Positions 63,357-64,000 of a stretch of DNA of 64,000 nt are shown in pieces. The stretch spans positions 45,579 to 109,578 of the forward strand of contig NZ_JXMW01000010.1 in the NCBI RefSeq assembly GCF_002072215.1, written 5' to 3'. The position numbers and the translations under genes are program-made. The stretch comes from Methanobrevibacter arboriphilus JCM 13429 = DSM 1125. Lineage in GTDB: Archaea; Methanobacteriota; Methanobacteria; Methanobacteriales; Methanobacteriaceae. Position 1 is the first letter of the stretch. Each line of letters begins with the position of its first letter. The notes beneath the pieces are model-generated. The model saw only the letters and a list, made by a program, of their open reading frames with translations. It searched no databases and was not told where the DNA came from.

Positions 63357-64000
63357 TTATTGTTTTCTTCTTAAGCTGATTCCAAATATACTTATCAATA
63401 CTAGTATAATAGCTATTATTGGTATTCCTGTTTTTTTCATAGTAGCTATTGCTACTGGATTATCAGTTGTTTTATTGTCATTGCCATTAGTATTATTAGT
63501 GTTGTTGGTGTTATTGTTGTTTTTGGTTTCAAATTCAGCAAATGTTAGATTACTAAAGTAATTTTCATTATCTGATAAAGCTGTAATCTTATGTTTACCA
63601 GTTTTAAGTTTAGAATTGGGTATATGGAATATTCCAACTCCATCAGAGTCTGTTATCACAGATCCTATGTATTTACCATCTAATTCAACGTCAACTTTAT
63701 AATCTGGTATGGTATCACCATCTTCATCAACTACTTTAACAATCAAATCAACAGAACCATCCTTATTTTCATTAACAGTAACATTAACAAAGCTTTCACC
63801 TTTTTTAACATCAAAACTAGTGCTGTTAGTGAAACCTAAATATTTAGCATCACCATTGAAATTAAGTACAACTGTAATTTTTCCAATGCTTTTGGGTTTA
63901 TAAGTTAAATACCAGTAACCATTGTAATTGGTTTTCACTAAATGTTTTTTACCATCAATAGTGATTTCTAATTCACTATCAGCTATTGTATTATCTTCCT
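63357..64000 (-). CDS. adhesin-like surface protein, C-terminal part
   Basis: The frame continues to the window edge, so only the last 214 residues are seen. They contain Ig-like repeat domains (ADSELEITIDGKKHLVKTNY, YWYLTYKPKSIGKITVVLNF, DGDTIPDYKVDVELDGKYIG), an Asn/Thr linker (NNNNTNNTNNTNG), a membrane helix (TGIPIIAIILVLISIFGISL) and a final RRKQ. This is the standard ending of adhesin-like proteins of methanogens. A GTG at 63938 is in the middle of a domain and is not a true start. Confidence 0.85.
   Translation of the reverse strand, partial: EDNTIADSELEITIDGKKHLVKTNYNGYWYLTYKPKSIGKITVVLNFNGDAKYLGFTNSTSFDVKKGESFVNVTVNENKDGSVDLIVKVVDEDGDTIPDYKVDVELDGKYIGSVITDSDGVGIFHIPNSKLKTGKHKITALSDNENYFSNLTFAEFETKNNNNTNNTNNTNGNDNKTTDNPVAIATMKKTGIPIIAIILVLISIFGISLRRKQ

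Overview
The window is very AT-rich DNA from a methanogenic archaeon of the Methanobacteriales, most likely Methanobrevibacter-like. The chromosomal part encodes an archaeal histone, both subunits of topoisomerase VI, aIF1A, a RIO1 kinase, a type II glyceraldehyde-3-phosphate dehydrogenase with its active Cys at 140, a UbiA-type ether-lipid enzyme, pyruvate carboxylase subunit B, inositol-phosphate synthase and an adhesin-like surface protein. Ribosome binding sites are of the GGAGG/GGTGATC kind. I found no tRNA, rRNA or CRISPR array.

Bases 1 to about 33,000 are the larger part of an integrated head-tail provirus, almost all on the minus strand, so it reads from right to left. The right end carries a tyrosine integrase (31638-32918), a frameshifted and shortened Orc1/Cdc6 gene, a PIN (DUF4411) plus HTH/ImmA pair, and a membrane-anchored DUF4041/GIY-YIG nuclease resembling the SNIPE anti-phage protein. 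An AbrB-type regulator on the plus strand faces away from a tightly overlapping early operon (25.7 kb down to 17.5 kb). That operon holds many small zinc or helix-turn-helix proteins, a SWIM protein, a viral PCNA, and just before the PCNA a small protein ending in a PCNA-binding-like motif. The late block (16.1 kb down to 1) has two holin/XhlA-like membrane proteins, small and large terminase, a Mu-like portal, a MuF head protein fused to a JAMM domain, a protease/scaffold, the major capsid protein, head-tail joining proteins, a contractile tail sheath, a tail tube, a tail chaperone with a textbook -1 frameshift signal, and the tape measure. Lysis and baseplate genes and the other attachment site lie left of the window.

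Bases 33,800-49,000 hold an AAA ATPase, a histone, decayed toxin-antitoxin and RhuM remnants, a peroxiredoxin, endonuclease IV, GAPDH and a DUF2284 protein. They also hold an information-processing group (aIF1A, rio1, a KH protein, top6B, top6A), all on the minus strand and separated by long AT-rich spacers.

Bases 49,000-64,000 move to metabolism and cell surface: pycB, inositol-1-phosphate synthase, two GT4-type glycosyltransferases, a UbiA prenyltransferase, and two divergent polytopic membrane glycosyltransferase paralogs. These paralogs carry a 121-base, 96% identical inverted repeat inside their coding frames. After them come a small membrane protein, a 427-base element with terminal inverted repeats (MITE-like), and the C-terminal end of an adhesin-like protein cut by the window edge.

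The observations most worth following are the frameshift signal of the tail chaperone, the SNIPE-like nuclease in an archaeal provirus, the PIP-box protein next to the viral PCNA, the paired hairpin/leader elements around the AbrB gene, the MuF-JAMM fusion, and the inversion-capable glycosyltransferase pair.
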